From Calliopsis andreniformis (lineage: Eukaryota; Arthropoda; Insecta; Hymenoptera; Andrenidae): 64,000 nucleotides of DNA. Positions 12,386-24,232 of the stretch are shown one piece after another. Every line of letters begins with the position of its first letter. Position 1 is the stretch's first letter. The stretch is from contig NW_027480482.1 in the NCBI RefSeq assembly GCF_051401765.1, forward strand, positions 2,294,001 through 2,358,000, in the 5' to 3' direction. Position numbers and translations under genes: made by a program. The notes beneath the pieces are model-generated. The model saw only the letters and a program-made list of their open reading frames with translations, searched no databases and was not told the DNA's origin.

Positions 12386-14560
12386 CCTCAGTCCACAAAC
12401 CTCAATCCTCAACCCTCAGCCCTCATCCTCAATCTTCAATCCTCAATCCTCAATCCTCAATCCTCAATCTTCAACCCTGAATCCTCAATCCTCAATACTC
12501 AATCCTCCATCTTCAATCCTCAATACTCAATCTTCAATCCTCAATCCTCAATCGTCAATCCTCAATCCTCAATTTTCAATCCTCAACACTCAATCTTCAA
12601 TCCTCAATCCTCAATCCTCAATCCTCAATCCTCATTCTTCAATCCTCAATACCCAATCCTCAATCTTCAATCCTCAATCCTCAATCCTCAATCCTAATTC
12701 CTCAATCCTCATTCTTCAATCCTCAATACCCAATCCTCAATTTCAATCCTCAATCCTCAATCCTCATTTCTCAATCCTCAATCCTCAACCCTCAGCCCTC
12801 ATCCTCCATCCTCAGTACTCAATCCTCTATCCTCAATCTTCAATCCTCAATACTCAATCTTCAATCCTCATTCCTCAATCCTCAATACTCAATCCTCAAT
12901 CTTCAATCCTCAAACATCTATCCTTAATTCTCAATCCTCAATCCTCAGTCCTCAGTCGTCAAACATCAATCCCCGACCCTTAGCACTCATCCTCAATCCT
13001 CATCCCTCAATCCTCAATCCTCAAACCTAAATCCTCTACCGTCAGTCCTCGTCCTCAGTCCTCAAACCTCAATCCTCAATCCTCAATATTCAATCATCAA
13101 TTCTCAACCTCCAATCCTCAATCCTCAATCCTCAATCCTCAATCCTCAATCCTCAATCCTCAATCCTCAATATTCAATCATCAATACTCAATCTTTAACC
13201 CTCAATCTTCAATCCTCAATACTCAATCTTCAATCCTCAATCCTCAATCCTCAATCCTCAATCCTCAATCCTCAATATTCAATCCTCAATACTCAATCTT
13301 CAATCCTCAATCCTCAATCCTCAATATTCAATCCTCAATACTCAATCTTCAATCATCAATACTCAATCTTCAACCCTCAATCTTCAATCCTCAATACTCA
13401 ATCCTCAATCCTCAATATTCAACCCTCAGACCCCATCCTCCATCCTCAATACTCAATCCTCAATCCCCAATCTTCAATCCTCAATTCTCAATCTTCGATC
13501 CTCGATCCTCAATCCTCAATATTCAATCCTCAATACTCAATCTTCAATCATCAATCCTCAATCCCCAATTCTCAGTCGTCAATCCTCAGTCATCAATCCT
13601 CAATCTTCAATACTCAATCGTCAATCCTTAGTCCTCAATCCTCAATCCTCAATCCTCGTTCATCAAACCTCAATCCTCAATCCTCAATATTCAATCATCC
13701 ATACTCAATCTTCAATCTTCAATCCTCAATCCTCTTTCCTCAATCCTCAATCCTCATTCCTCAATATTCAATCATCAATACTCAATCTTCAACCCTCAAT
13801 CTTCAATCCTCAATACTCAATCTTCAATCCTGAATCCTCAATCCTCAATCCTCAATCCTCAATCCTCAGGCATCAATACTCAATCTACAATATTCAATCC
13901 TCAATCCTTAACCCTCAATCCACAATCCTCAAGCTTCAATACTCAATACTGAATCTTCAATCCTCAATCCTCAATCCTCAATCCTCAATCCTCAATCCTC
14001 AATCTTCAATCCTCAATTCTCAATCTTCAATCCTCGATCCTCAATCCTCAATCCTCAATATTCAATCATCAATACTCAATCTTCAACCCTCAATCTTCAA
14101 TCCTCAATACTCAATCTTCAATCCTCAATCCTCAATCCTCAATCCTCAATCCTCAATCCTCAATCCTCAGGCATCAATACTCAATCTACAATATTCAATC
14201 CTCAGTCCTTAATCCTCAATCCACAATCCTCAACCTTCAATACTCAATACTCAATCTTCAATCCTCAATCCTCAATCCTCAATCCTCAATCCTCAATCCT
14301 CAATCCTCAGGCATCAATACTCAATCTTCAATGCTCAATCCTCAATCCTCAATCCTCAATCCTCTTTCCCCAACCCTCAATCCTCATTCCTCAAACCTCA
14401 GTCCTCATACTCAATTCTCAATTCTCAATCCTCAATTCTCAATCCTCAATCTTCAGTCCTCAATAATCAATCTCCAATTCTTGATCCTCAATCCCCAATC
14501 TTCAATCCATAATCCTCAATCTTCAATCCCCAATCCCCAGTACTCAATCTTCAATCCTCA

Positions 14561-15230
14561 ATGCTCAATCCTCAATCCTCAATCCTCAATCCTCAATCCT
14601 CAATCCTCAATCCTCAATCCTCAATCCTCAATCCTCAATATTCAATCATCAATACTCAATCTTCAACCCTCAATCTTCAATCCACAATACTCAATCTTCA
14701 ATGCTCAATCCTCAATCCTCAATCCTCAATCCTCTTTCCCCAACCCTCAATCCTCATTCCTCAACCCTCAGTCCTCATACTCAATTCTCAATTCTCAAAC
14801 CTCAATCCTCAATGCTCAATCTTCAATCCTCAATAATCAATCTCCAATCCTCAATCCTCAATCCTCAATTCTCGATCCTCAATCCTCAGGCATCAATACT
14901 CAATCTTCAATACTCAACCCTCAATCCTCACTCCTCAATCCTCAATCCTCAAACCTCAATGCTCAATCCTCAATATTCAATCATCAATACTCAATCTTCA
15001 ATCCGCAATGCTCAATCCTCAATCCTCAACCCTCAATCCTCATTCCTCAAACCTCAATCCTCAACCCTCAGTCCTCATACTCAATTCTCAATTCTCAATC
15101 CTCAATTCTCAATCCTCAATCTTCAGTCCTCAATAATCAATCTCCAATTCTTGATCCTCAATCCCCAATCTTCAATCCATAATCCTCAATCCTCAATCCC
15201 CAATCCCCAGTACTCAATCTTCAATCCTCA
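14561..15230 (+). repeat. 670-bp higher-order unit, copy 2
   Basis: Anchor to anchor is exactly 670 bp, as in the unit at 3,498. This copy has a private CGCAATGCTCAATCC variant near 15,005, where the others read CGCAATCCTC. Confidence 0.8.
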
Positions 15231-15479
15231 ATGCTCAATCCTCAATCCTCAATCCTCAGTCCTCAGACCTCAATCTTCAATCGTCAAACCTCAATCCTCA
15301 ACCGTCAGTCCTCATTCTCCAACCTCAATCCTCAATCCTCAATCCTCAATCTTCAATCCCCAATACTTAATCTTCAATCCTCAATCCTCAATACTCAATC
15401 CTCAATCCTCAAGCCTCAGGCATCAATACTCAATCTTCAATACTCAATCCTCAATCCTCAATCCTCAATCCTCAATCCT

Positions 15480-16660
15480 CAATCCTCAGGCATCAATACT
15501 CAATCTTCAATGCTCAATCCTCAATACTCAATCCTCAATCCTCAATCCTCAATCCTCTTTCCCCAACCCTCAATCCTCATTCCTCAAACCTCAGTCCTCA
15601 TACTCAATTCTCAATTCTCAATCCTCAATTCTCAATCCTCAATCTTCAGTCCTCAATAATCAATCTCCAATTCTTGATCCTCAATCCCCAATCTTCAATC
15701 CATAATCCTCAATCTTCAATCCCCAATCCCCAGTACTCAATCTTCAATCCTCAATGCTCAATCCTCAATCCTCAATCCTCAATCCTCAATCCTCAATCCT
15801 CAATCCTCAATCCTCAATCCTCAATCCTCAATATTCAATCATCAATACTCAATCTTCAACCCTCAATCTTCAATCCACAATACTCAATCTTCAATGCTCA
15901 ATCCTCAATCCCCAATCCTCAATCCTCTTTCCCCAACCCTCAATCCTCATTCCTCAACCCTCAGTCCTCATACTCAATTCTCAATTCTCAATCCTCAATC
16001 CTCAATGCTCAATCTTCAATCCTCAATAATCAATCTCCAATCCTCAATCCTCAATCCTCAATTCTCGATCCTCAATCCTCAGGCATCAACACTCAATCTT
16101 CAATACTCAACCCTCAATCCTCACTCCTCAATCCTCAATCCTCAAACCTCAATGCTCAATCCTCAATATTCAATCATCAATACTCAATCTTCAATCCGCA
16201 ATCCTCAATCCTCAATCCTCAACCCTCAATCCTCATTCCTCAAACCTCAATCCTCAACCCTCAGTCCTCATACTCAATTCTCAATTCTCAATCCTCAATT
16301 CTCAATCCTCAATCTTCAGTCCTCAATAATCAATCTCCAATTCTTGATCCTCAATCCCCAATCTTCAATCCATAATCCTCAATCCTCAATCCCCAATCCC
16401 CAGTACTCAATCTTCAATCCTCAATGCTCAATCCTCAATCCTCAATCCTCAGTCCTCAGACCTCAATCTTCAATCGTCAAACCTCAATCCTCAACCGTCA
16501 GTCCTCATTCTCCAACCTCAATCCTCAATCCTCAATCCTCAATCTTCAATCCCCAATACTCAATCTTCAATCCTCAATCCTCAATACTCAATCCTCAATC
16601 CTCAAGCCTCAGGCATCAATACTCAATCTTCAATACTCAATCCTCAATCCTCAATCCTCA
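15480..16660 (+). repeat. 1,193-bp tandem duplicate of 14.29-15.47 kb
   Basis: Anchors at 14,561 and 15,231 recur at 15,754 and 16,424, both 1,193 bp later. A 1,200-bp version of the same step is seen at 21,067 and 22,267. The duplicate has one ACTCAAT heptamer near 15,525 that the source copy lacks. Boundaries are approximate, as they fall in heptamer-rich sequence. Confidence 0.75.
15754..16423 (+). repeat. 670-bp higher-order unit, copy 3
   Basis: Anchor to anchor is exactly 670 bp. A private CCCCAAT variant near 15,908 (CAATCCCCAATCC) distinguishes it from its neighbour at 14,561. Confidence 0.8.
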
Positions 16661-17406
16661 ATCCTCAATCCTCAACCATCAATCCTCATTCCTCAAACCT
16701 CAATCCTCAACCCTCAGTCCTCATCCTCAATTCTCAATTCTCAATCCTCAATCCTTAATCCTCAATCTTCAATCCTCAATAATCAATCTCCGATCCTAGG
16801 TCCTCAATCCCCAACCTTCAATCGTTAATCCTCAATGTTCAATCCTCACTCCCCAGTCATCAATCTTCAATCCTCAATGCTCAATCCTCAATCCTCAATC
16901 CTCAGTCCTCAATCCCCAATCCTTAATCCCCAAACCTCAATCCTCAACCGTCAGTCCTCGTCCTCAATCCTCAAACCTCAATCATCAATCCTCAATATTC
17001 AATAATCAATACTCAATCTTCAATCCTCAATCCTCAAACCTCAATCCTCAATCCTCATTCTTCAATCCTAAATACCCAATCCTCAATTTCCAATCCTCAA
17101 TCCTCAATCCTCAATTCTCAATCCTCAATCCTTAATCCTCAGACCTCAAACATCAATATTCAACCCTCAGTCCTCGTCCTCAATCCACAACCCTCAATCC
17201 TCAGTCCTCAATATTCAATCATCAATATTCAATCTTCAATCCTCAATCCTCAATCCTCAATCCTCAATCCTCAATCCTCAATTTTCAACCCTGAATCCTC
17301 AATCCTCAATACTCAATCCTCTATCTTCAATCCTCAATACTCAATCTTCAATCCTTAATCCTCAATCTGCAATCCCGAATCCCCAGTACTCAATCTTCAA
17401 TCCTCA
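16424..17406 (+). repeat. 983-bp higher-order unit, copy 2
   Basis: Anchor to anchor is 983 bp, followed directly by a further unit of the same length. The variant anchor falls at 16,877, giving the 453+530 split seen in the unit at 4,168. Confidence 0.82.
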
Positions 17407-18389
17407 ATGCTCAATCCTCAATCCTCAATCCTCAGTCCTCAGTCCTCAACCTTCAATCCTCAAACCTCAATCCTCAACCGTCAGTCCTCATTCTCCATCC
17501 TCAATCCTCAATACTCAATCCTCAACCTTCAATCCCCAATACTCGATCTTCAATCCTCAATCCTCAATCCTCAATCCTCAATCCTCAATCCTCAGGTATC
17601 AATACTCAATCTTCAATACTCAATCCTCAATCCTCAATCCTCAATCCTCAATCCTCAATCCTCAATCCTCAACCATCAATCCTCATTCCTCAAACCTCAA
17701 TCCTCAACCTTCAGTCCTCATCCTCAATTCTCAATCCTCAATCCTCAATCGTCAATCCTCAATCTTCAATCCTCAATAATCAATCTCCGATCCTAGATCC
17801 TCAATCCCCAATCTTCAATCGTTAATCCTCAATATTCAATCCTCAATCCCCAGTCATCAATCTTCAATCCTCAATGCTCAATCCTCAATCCTCAATCCTC
17901 AATCCTCAGTCCTCAATCCCCAATCCTCAATACTCTAACCTCAATCCTCAACCGTCAGTCCTCGACCTCAATCCTCAAACCTCAATCATCAATCCTCAAT
18001 ATTCAATCATCAATACTCAATCTTCAATCCTCAATCCTCAAACCTCAATCCTCAATCCTCATTCTTCAATCCTAAATACCCAATCCTCAATTTCCAATCC
18101 TCAATCCTCAATCCTCAATTCTCAATCCTCAATCCTTAATCCTCAGACCTCAAACATCAATATTCAACCCTCAGTCCTCGTCCTCAATCCACAACCCTCA
18201 ATCCTCAGTCCTCAATATTCAATCATCAATATTCAATCTTCAATCCTCAATCCTCAATCCTCAATTTTCAACCCTGAATCCTCAATCCTCAATACTCAAT
18301 CCTCTATCTTCAATCCTCAATACTCAATCTTCAATCCTTAATCCTTAATCTGCAATCCCGAATCCCCAGTACTCAATCTTCAATCCTCA
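17407..18389 (+). repeat. 983-bp higher-order unit, copy 3
   Basis: Directly adjacent to the previous unit and of the same total length, 983 bp. Its variant anchor falls at 17,874, so the split is 467+516, not 453+530. The equal totals therefore conceal two different internal layouts. It carries CGATCCTAGATCC in place of CGATCCTAGGTCC. Confidence 0.8.
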
Positions 18390-20091
18390 ATGCTCAATCC
18401 TCAATCCTCAATCCTCAGTCCTCAGTCCTCAATCTTCAATCCTCAAACCTCAATCCTCAACCGTCAGTCCTCATTCTCCATCCTCAATCCTCAATCCTCA
18501 ATCCTCAATCTTCAATCCCCAATACTCAATCTTCAATCCTCAATCCTCAATCCTCAATCCTCAATCCTCAATCCTCAGGTATCAATACTCAATCTTCAAT
18601 ACTCAATCCTCAATCCTCAATCCTCAATCCTCAATCCTCAATCCTCAACCATCAATCCTCATTCCTCAAACCTCAATCCTCAACCCTCAGTCCTCATCCT
18701 CAATTCTCAATCCTCAATCCTCAATCGTCAATCCTCAATCTTCAATCCTCAATAATCAATCTCCGATCCTAGATCCTCAATCCCCAATCTTCAATCGTTA
18801 ATCCTCAATATTCAATCCTCAATCCCCAGTCATCAATCTTCAATCCTCAATGCTCAATCCTCAATCCTCAGTCCTCAATATTCAATCATCAATATTCAAT
18901 CTTCAATCCTCAATCCTCATTCCTCAATCCTCGATCCTCAATCCTCAATTTTCAACCCTCAATCCTCAATCCTCAATACTCAATCCTCAATCTTCAATCC
19001 TCAATACCCAATCTTCAATCCTCAATCCTCAATCCTCAATCCTCAATCCTCAATCTTCAATCCTCAACACTAATCTTCAATCCTCAATCCCCAATCCTCA
19101 ATCCTCAATCCTCATTCTTCAATCCTCAATACCCAATCCTCAATTTCAATCCTCAATCCTCAATCCTCATTTCTCAATCCTCAATCTTCAACCCTCAGCC
19201 CTCATCCTCCATCCTCAGTAATCAATCCTCTATCCTCAATCTTCAATCCTCAATACTCAATCTTCGATCCTCATTCCTCAATCCTCAATCCTCAATCCTC
19301 AATCTTCAATCGCCAATACTCAATCTGCAATCCCCAATACTCAAACCTCAATCCTCAATCCTCATTACTCAATCCTCAATACCCAATCCTCAATCCTCAA
19401 TCCTCAATCCTCAATCCTCAATATTCAATCATCAATACTCAATCTTGAATACTCAATCTTCAATCCTCAATACTCAACCTTCAATCCTCAATCCTCGATC
19501 CTCAATCCTCAATCCTCAATCCTCAGGCATCAATACTCAATCTACAATATTCAATCCACAATCCTCAATCCTCAATCCTCAGGCATCAATACTCAATCTA
19601 CAATATTCAATCCACAATCCTTAATCCTCAATCCACAATCCTCAACCTTCAATACTCAATACTCAATCTTCAATCCTCAATCCTCAATCCTCAATCCTCA
19701 ATCCTCAATCCTCAATCCTCAATCCTCAATCCGCAATATTCAATCCTCAATACTCAATCTTCAATCATCAATCCTCAATCCTCAATTCTCAGTCGTCAAT
19801 CCTCAGTCATCAATCCTCAATCTTCAATACTCAATCGTCAATCCTTAGTCCTCAATCCTCAATCCTCAATCATCGTTCCTCAAACCTCAATCCTCAACCC
19901 TCAGTCTTCATCCTCAATCCTCAATCCTCAATCCTCAATCCTCAATATTCAATCATCAATACTCAATCTTCAATCCCCAATCCTCATTCCTCAATCCTCA
20001 ATCCACATTCTTCAATCCTAAATACCCAATCCTTAATCTTCAATCCTCAATCCTCAATCCTCAATTCTCAATCCTCAATCCTTAATCCTCA

Positions 20092-20859
20092 GACCTCAAA
20101 CATCAATATTCAACCCTCAGTCCTCGTCCTCAATCCACAACCCTCAATCCTCAGTCCTCAATATTCAATCATAAATATTCAATCTTCAATCCTCAATCCT
20201 CAATCCTCAATCCTCAATCCTCAATCCTCAGTCTTCAACCCTGAATCCTCAATACTCAATCCTCAATCTTCAATCCTCAATACTCAATCTTCAATCCTCA
20301 ATCCTCAATCCTCGATCCTCGTTCCTCAAACCTCAATCCTCAACCCTCAGTCTTCATCCTCAATCCTCAATCCTCAATCCTCAATCCTCAATCCTCAATC
20401 CTCAATCCTCAATCTTCAACCCTGAATCCTCAATCCTCAATACTCAATCCTCAATCTTCAATCCTCAATCCTCAATCCTCAATTCTCAATCCTCAATCCT
20501 TAATACTCAGACCTCAAACATCAATATTCAACCCTCAGCCCTCGTCCTCAATCCACAACCCTCAATCCTCAGTCCTCAATATTCAATCATCAATATTCAA
20601 TCTTCAATCCTCAATCCTCAATCCTCAATCCTCGATCCTCAATCCTCAATTTTCAACCCTGAATCCTCAATCCTCAATACTCAATCCTCATTCTTCAATC
20701 CTCAATACCCAATCATCAATCCTCAATCCTCAATCCTCAATCCTCAATCCTCAATCTTCAATCCTCAACACTAATCTTCAATCCTCAATCCCCAATCCTC
20801 AATCCTCAATCCTCATTCTTCAATCCTCAATACCCAATCCTCAATCCTCAATCCTCAAT
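20092..20859 (+). repeat. Connector between the two S copies
   Basis: About 770 bp of heptamer satellite separate the end of the duplicated part of S copy 1 from the start of copy 2. It includes two CAGTCTTCATCC or CAGCCCTCGTCC slip sites, CAACCCTGAATCC blocks and a CAACACTAATC slip near 20,770. All its parts resemble pieces elsewhere, such as 9.85-10.09 kb, but this exact order is seen only here. Confidence 0.65.
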
Positions 20860-21596
20860 CCTCAACCCTCAATCCTCATTCCTCAAACCTCAATCCTCAA
20901 CCCTCAGTCCTCATACTCAATTCTCAATTCTCAATCCTCAATTCTCAATCCTCAATCTTCAGTCCTCAATAATCAATCTCCAATTCTTGATCCTCAATCC
21001 CCAATCTTCAATCCATAATCCTCAATCCTCAATCCCCAATCCCCAGAACTCAATCTTCAATCCTCAATGCTCAATCCTCAATCCTCAATCCTCAGTCCTC
21101 AGACCTCAATCTTCAATCGTCAAACCTCAATCCTCAACCGTCAGTCCTCATTCTCCAACCTCAATCCTCAATCCTCAATCCTCAATCTTCAATCCCCAAT
21201 ACTCAATCTTCAATCCTCAATCCTCAATACTCAATCCTCAATCCTCAAGCCTCAGGCATCAATACTCAATCTTCAATACTCAATCCTCAATCCTCAATCC
21301 TCAATCCTCAATCCTCAATCCTCAGGCATCAATACTCAATCTTCAATGCTCAATCCTCAATCCTCAATCCTCAATCCTCAATCCTCAATCCTCAATCCTC
21401 TTTCCCCAACCCTCAATCCTCATTCCTCAAACCTCAGTCCTCATACTCAATTCTCAATTCTCAATCCTCAATTCTCAATCCTCAATCTTCAGTCCTCAAT
21501 AATCAATCTCCAATTCTTGATCCTCAATCCCCAATCTTCAATCCATAATCCTCAATCTTCAATCCCCAATCCCCAGTACTCAATCTTCAATCCTCA

Positions 21597-22266
21597 ATGC
21601 TCAATCCTCAATCCTCAATCCTCAATCCTCAATCCTCAATCCTCAATCCTCAATCCTCAATCCTCAATCCTCAATATTCAATCATCAATACTCAATCTTC
21701 AACCCTCAATCTTCAATCCACAATACTCAATCTTCAATGCTCAATCCTCAATCCTCAATCCTCAATCCTCTTTCCCCAACCCTCAATCCTCATTCCTCAA
21801 CCCTCAGTCCTCATACTCAATTCTCAATTCTCAATCCTCAATCCTCAATGCTCAATCTTCAATCCTCAATAATCAATCTCCAATCCTCAATCCTCAATCC
21901 TCAATTCTCGATCCTCAATCCTCAGGCATCAATACTCAATCTTCAATACTCAACCCTCAATCCTCACTCCTCAATCCTCAATCCTCAAACCTCAATGCTC
22001 AATCCTCAATATTCAATCATCAATACTCAATCTTCAATCCGCAATCCTCAATCCTCAATCCTGAACCCTCAATCCTCATTCCTCAAACCTCAATCCTCAA
22101 CCCTCAGTCCTCATACTCAATTCTCAATTCTCAATCCTCAATTCTCAATCCTCAATCTTCAGTCCTCAATAATCAATCTCCAATTCTTGATCCTCAATCC
22201 CCAATCTTCAATCCATAATCCTCAATCCTCAATCCCCAATCCCCAGTACTCAATCTTCAATCCTCA
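21597..22266 (+). repeat. 670-bp higher-order unit, copy 4
   Basis: Anchor to anchor is exactly 670 bp. A private CCTGAACCC variant is present near 22,062, where other copies read CCTCAACCC; in one frame this creates a TGA. Confidence 0.8.
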
Positions 22267-23249
22267 ATGCTCAATCCTCAATCCTCAATCCTCAGTCCTC
22301 AGACCTCAATCTTCAATCGTCAAACCTCAATCCTCAACCGTCAGTCCTCATTCTCCAACCTCAATCCTCAATCCTCAATCCTCAATCTTCAATCCCCAAT
22401 ACTCAATCTTCAATCCTCAATCCTCAATACTCAATCCTCAATCCTCAAGCCTCAGGCATCAATACTCAATCTTCAATACTCAATCCTCAATCCTCAATCC
22501 TCAATCCTCAATCCTCAACCATCAATCCTCATTCCTCAAACCTCAATCCTCAACCCTCAGTCCTCATCCTCAATTCTCAATTCTCAATCCTCAATCCTTA
22601 ATCCTCAATCTTCAATCCTCAATAATCAATCTCCGATCCTAGGTCCTCAATCCCCAACCTTCAATCGTTAATCCTCAATGTTCAATCCTCACTCCCCAGT
22701 CATCAATCTTCAATCCTCAATGCTCAATCCTCAATCCTCAATCCTCAGTCCTCAATCCCCAATCCTTAATCCCCAAACCTCAATCCTCAACCGTCAGTCC
22801 TCGTCCTCAATCCTCAAACCTCAATCATCAATCCTCAATATTCAATAATCAATACTCAATCTTCAATCCTCAATCCTCAAACCTCAATCCTCAATCCTCA
22901 TTCTTCAATCCTAAATACCCAATCCTCAATTTCCAATCCTCAATCCTCAATCCTCAATTCTCAATCCTCAATCCTTAATCCTCAGACCTCAAACATCAAT
23001 ATTCAACCCTCAGTCCTCGTCCTCAATCCACAACCCTCAATCCTCAGTCCTCAATATTCAATCATCAATATTCAATCTTCAATCCTCAATCCTCAATCCT
23101 CAATCCTCAATCCTCAATCCTCAATTTTCAACCCTGAATCCTCAATCCTCAATACTCAATCCTCTATCTTCAATCCTCAATACTCAATCTTCAATCCTTA
23201 ATCCTCAATCTGCAATCCCGAATCCCCAGTACTCAATCTTCAATCCTCA
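22267..23249 (+). repeat. 983-bp higher-order unit, copy 4
   Basis: Counterpart of the unit at 16,424, displaced by 5,843 bp, with the same landmarks in the same order. Confidence 0.82.
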
Positions 23250-24232
23250 ATGCTCAATCCTCAATCCTCAATCCTCAGTCCTCAGTCCTCAACCTTCAAT
23301 CCTCAAACCTCAATCCTCAACCGTCAGTCCTCATTCTCCATCCTCAATCCTCAATCCTCAATCCTCAACCTTCAATCCCCAATACTCGATCTTCAATCCT
23401 CAATCCTCAATCCTCAATCCTCAATCCTCAATCCTCAGGTATCAATACTCAATCTTCAATACTCAATCCTCAATCCTCAATCCTCAATCCTCAATCCTCA
23501 ATCCTCAATCCTCAACCATCAATCCTCATTCCTCAAACCTCAATCCTCAACCTTCAGTCCTCATCCTCAATTCTCAATCCTCAATCCTCAATCGTCAATC
23601 CTCAATCTTCAATCCTCAATAATCAATCTCCGATCCTAGATCCTCAATCCCCAATCTTCAATCGTTAATCCTCAATATTCAATCCTCAATCCCCAGTCAT
23701 CAATCTTCAATCCTCAATGCTCAATCCTCAATCCTCAATCCTCAATCCTCAGTCCTCAATCCCCAATCCTCAATACTCTAACCTCAATCCTCAACCGTCA
23801 GTCCTCGACCTCAATCCTCAAACCTCAATCATCAATCCTCAATATTCAATCATCAATACTCAATCTTCAATCCTCAATCCTCAAACCTCAATCCTCAATC
23901 CTCATTCTTCAATCCTAAATACCCAATCCTCAATTTCCAATCCTCAATCCTCAATCCTCAATTCTCAATCCTCAATCCTTAATCCTCAGACCTCAAACAT
24001 CAATATTCAACACTCAGTCCTCGTCCTCAATCCACAACCCTCAATCCTCAGTCCTCAATATTCAATCATCAATATTCAATCTTCAATCCTCAATCCTCAA
24101 TCCTCAATTTTCAACCCTGAATCCTCAATCCTCAATACTCAATCCTCTATCTTCAATCCTCAATACTCAATCTTCAATCCTTAATCCTTAATCTGCAATC
24201 CCGAATCCCCAGTACTCAATCTTCAATCCTCA
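23250..24232 (+). repeat. 983-bp higher-order unit, copy 5
   Basis: Counterpart of the unit at 17,407. Small differences show the two have been separate for some time, such as CAACACTCAGTCC near 24,010 against CAACCCTCAGTCC near 18,167. Confidence 0.8.

Larger units (their letters stand above)
11057..15470 (+). repeat. Macro-repeat P, copy 2
   Basis: Second copy of the 1-4,430 region. The match ends near 15,470: after the CAAGCCTCAGGCATC landmark this copy carries a second CCTCAGGCATC and re-enters the CTTTCCCC pattern, where copy 1 goes on to CAACCATCAATCC. That switch is the start of the 1,193-bp duplication that follows. Confidence 0.85.
15020..20091 (+). repeat. Macro-repeat S, copy 1 (5,843-bp spacing)
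   Basis: This block recurs at about 20,860-25,932. Anchors at 15,754, 16,424, 17,407, 17,874, 18,390 and 18,850 recur exactly 5,843 bp later; the one at 15,231 recurs 5,836 bp later, one heptamer short. Single-base differences include A at 19,221 against C at 25,064. The block contains one 670-bp unit and two 983-bp units in tandem. Confidence 0.85.
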
